Shown piece by piece: positions 62,399 to 64,000 of a stretch of 64,000 nucleotides of DNA. The DNA comes from Mesorhizobium mediterraneum. GTDB taxonomy: Bacteria > Pseudomonadota > Alphaproteobacteria > Rhizobiales > Rhizobiaceae. The position numbers and the translations under genes were made by a program. The first letter of the stretch is position 1. The number at the start of each line of letters is the position of its first letter. The notes under the pieces were generated by a model, which did not search any database, was not told the DNA's origin, and saw only the letters and a program-made list of their open reading frames with translations. The stretch spans positions 1 through 64,000 of the forward strand of contig NZ_NPKI01000037.1 in assembly GCF_002284565.1 (NCBI RefSeq), in the 5' to 3' direction.

Positions 62399-63256
62399 CT
62401 AGTAGCCCGGAAATGCGGGCTCGAGCGGTCCGGCGGATGCGGCGATTTTTTGCTTGATGGTGACGCTGGTCGAGGTGATGGCCTCGGAGATTTCGCCACC
62501 ATTGCTATCGGCACCATAGACCAGGCGCACGGCCTCGCGGTTGAGGTCTTCGGGTGGGCCGTCGAACACGACCTTGCCGGCGGCCATGCCGATGATGCGG
62601 TTGCAATAGGTGCGCGCGGTATCCAGCGTGTGCAGATTGGTGACGACGGTGATGCCCTCGCGCAGATTGATGTCCTGCAGCGAATCCATAACCACCTTGG
62701 CGTTGAGCGGGTCGAGCGAGGCGATCGGCTCGTCAGCAAGGATCACCTTCGGCTGCTGCATCATGGCACGGGCAATCGCAACGCGCTGCTGCTGGCCGCC
62801 GGACAAGGTGCCGGCCGGCTGCAGCGCCGTGCGGGCAATGTCGAGACGCTCGAGCGCCGCGATCGCCTCGGCCCGTTCCTCGCGAGAAAAGACACCGAGC
62901 AGATTGACAACGGTCGAGCGGTGATTGAGCCGGCCGAGCAAGACGTTGGTCAGCACGTCGAGACGCGGCACCAGGTTGAACTGCTGGAAGATCATGGCGC
63001 AGTCGCGCTGCCAGCGCCTGAGCAGCGAGCCGCGCAGGCTGGAGACTTCGGCGCCGTCAAAGAAAATCGACCCTTGGCTGGGATCGATGAGGCGGTTGAT
63101 CATGCGCAAAAGGGTCGACTTGCCGGCACCGGAACGGCCGATGATGCCGACCATCTGACCATGCGGGATCGAGATATCGACATTGCTGACGGCGGTGTTC
63201 TTGCCAAACCGGCGGGTGACGCCGCGGATTTCAAGCGTGGCTGAGGTTGCTGACAT
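62399..63256 (-). CDS. phnC: Phosphonate-type ABC transporter ATPase
   Basis: A 285-aa PhnC ATPase. The start ATG is at 63256. Walker A is GRSGAGKST, Q-loop FQQFNLVPRLDV, signature LSGGQQQRVAIARAM and Walker B VILADEPIASLDP. The PhnC-specific segment NLLGVFSREERAEA is present. It is first of phnC-phnD-phnE-phnE on the minus strand. No convincing Pho box was found in its 123-bp upstream region. Confidence 0.94.
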   Translation of the reverse strand: MSATSATLEIRGVTRRFGKNTAVSNVDISIPHGQMVGIIGRSGAGKSTLLRMINRLIDPSQGSIFFDGAEVSSLRGSLLRRWQRDCAMIFQQFNLVPRLDVLTNVLLGRLNHRSTVVNLLGVFSREERAEAIAALERLDIARTALQPAGTLSGGQQQRVAIARAMMQQPKVILADEPIASLDPLNAKVVMDSLQDINLREGITVVTNLHTLDTARTYCNRIIGMAAGKVVFDGPPEDLNREAVRLVYGADSNGGEISEAITSTSVTIKQKIAASAGPLEPAFPGY

Positions 63257-63379
63257 AGGCAAGTTCCAGTCCAGTCGCGTTTCGAAGGTCTGTTAACCTT
63301 CGCTAGCGCAGCCGCATGAACCTGCGGTGTCGGATTGATGTCAGTTTTGTTACTGCCCACAGGCAGAGACGTCGCGCCG

Positions 63380-64000
63380 TCAGCCCAGGACAAGAAGCTC
63401 CTCGAAATGCTTCATGTCCTTGAAGCTGCAAAATGCCGGAGGCCGCAGCTCGATCACCGGAGCCTGAAGGGCGAGCAGCGAGAGGCAGTCATCGAATAGC
63501 TGTTGCCATTGCGAGGCCCTTTCGTCGTCGAGGCGCCGGATCTGGTAGGCGAAAGTTATGTGGAAAGTATAGCTGTCGTGATCGGGATGCCGGTATCCGA
63601 ACGGCACCGACAGGGCATCGCGCCACGCGCGCATGATGCGCTCGTCCTGGTCCGACACGCCGGTAACGGTAAGCCCGGTCGGCACGACATCGACAACCCT
63701 GACTTTAAACGCGCCATGGTCCCCGACGCCATTCAGGCGCTCCAGATAGAGCCGGGTCATGTCGTCGATGCTTGTGTCGAGGGGCACATCCTCAGGCCAG
63801 TAGGGAAGCCGGCGGCGATATTCGATGATGCCCTGGAACAGCGTCATATGCAGGCTGGAGATCGGCGTGAAGGCCAGCCTGTCGGCATCGGGCATAACGC
63901 GCATCCGCTCACGCACTTCGATGACCGCCGTTTCGGAAGCTGAGCCGCTGACGAGATGGCAGACGACCGTGTTGCCGGGCTCGGTCAGGAAATTGCCTGA
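63380..64000 (-). CDS. 2H phosphoesterase-like protein (DUF1868), 5' end outside window
   Basis: The reading frame stays open to base 64000. The 28 codons before the GTG at 63914-63916 read NFLTEPGNTVVCHLV..., so the true start lies beyond the window. Two H-x-T motifs, SLHMTLF and YTFHITFAY, define a 2H-phosphoesterase fold. The surrounding RRLPYWPEDVPLDTSIDDMT resembles the DUF1868 group. Such folds hydrolyse cyclic phosphates or nucleotide 2',3'-linkages. It is on the same strand as the phn importer, 123 bp upstream, and could be in the same unit. Confidence 0.75.
   Translation of the reverse strand, partial: SGNFLTEPGNTVVCHLVSGSASETAVIEVRERMRVMPDADRLAFTPISSLHMTLFQGIIEYRRRLPYWPEDVPLDTSIDDMTRLYLERLNGVGDHGAFKVRVVDVVPTGLTVTGVSDQDERIMRAWRDALSVPFGYRHPDHDSYTFHITFAYQIRRLDDERASQWQQLFDDCLSLLALQAPVIELRPPAFCSFKDMKHFEELLVLG

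Noticed and set aside
63257..63379. Pho box upstream of phnC
   Set aside because: The region was read for paired CTGTCAT-like repeats 11 bp apart and none was convincing.

Overview
The window looks like chromosomal DNA of a Mesorhizobium-type alphaproteobacterium (Hyphomicrobiales). It has high G+C, a rhizobial 23S-5S-tRNA-fMet rrn tail, a second short FtsZ, many ABC sugar importers with catabolic operons, and several families of intergenic palindromic repeats of the kind common in Mesorhizobium. The genus is inferred from general knowledge, not from a database search. No phage, transposase, integrase or CRISPR array is visible.

Layout. 1-500: end of an rRNA operon (23S 3' end, 5S, tRNA-fMet, terminators). 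0.7-1.7 kb: short FtsZ. 2.0-4.1 kb: a frameshifted SDR dehydrogenase divergent from mannonate dehydratase (uxuA). 4.2-16.3 kb: one long plus-strand operon encoding a solute-binding-like protein without signal peptide, an IclR regulator, a ribose-type ABC importer, an SDR, a class III CoA-transferase, a crotonase, a fused class I CoA-transferase-like protein and an SMP-30 lactonase. This is the best candidate for an undescribed pathway: uptake of a polar, probably cyclic compound, conversion to a CoA thioester and hydrolytic C-C cleavage.

16.4-26.5 kb: a second sugar locus. Its minus-strand operon is DeoR, FGGY kinase, ABC ATPase, permease and binding protein, followed by a DTE-like epimerase as a probable separate unit. 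Its divergent plus-strand operon is class II aldolase, second FGGY kinase and HAD hydrolase. 26.7-35.7 kb: gamma-glutamyltransferase, a five-gene peptide-type ABC importer, an M24 peptidase and a cupin. One importer ATPase carries an in-frame palindromic repeat insertion. 35.7-38.9 kb: PEP-hydrolase-like and UPF0261 proteins, and a TetR regulator.

39.2-44.9 kb: a CUT1 sugar importer with two ATPases and a small membrane protein. 44.9-50.6 kb: AraC/MFS, TetR/SDR, GFA and a frameshifted amidase. 50.6-58.7 kb: a catabolic locus with a D-2-hydroxyacid dehydrogenase, GntR regulator, enolase-superfamily dehydratase, three TIM-barrel isomerases and a Gfo/Idh oxidoreductase. Palindromes of the form TGGTnnnACCA lie upstream of the CUT1 importer and between the two halves of this catabolic locus, in the same order and with nearly equal spacing. 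This suggests one GntR regulon linking a transporter and a pathway encoded more than 10 kb apart. 58.7-63.3 kb: phosphonate-type ABC importer phnCDEE, followed at the window edge by a 2H-phosphoesterase-like protein.

Functions are assigned from motifs and family resemblance read by eye. Substrates of the sugar systems are not determined.
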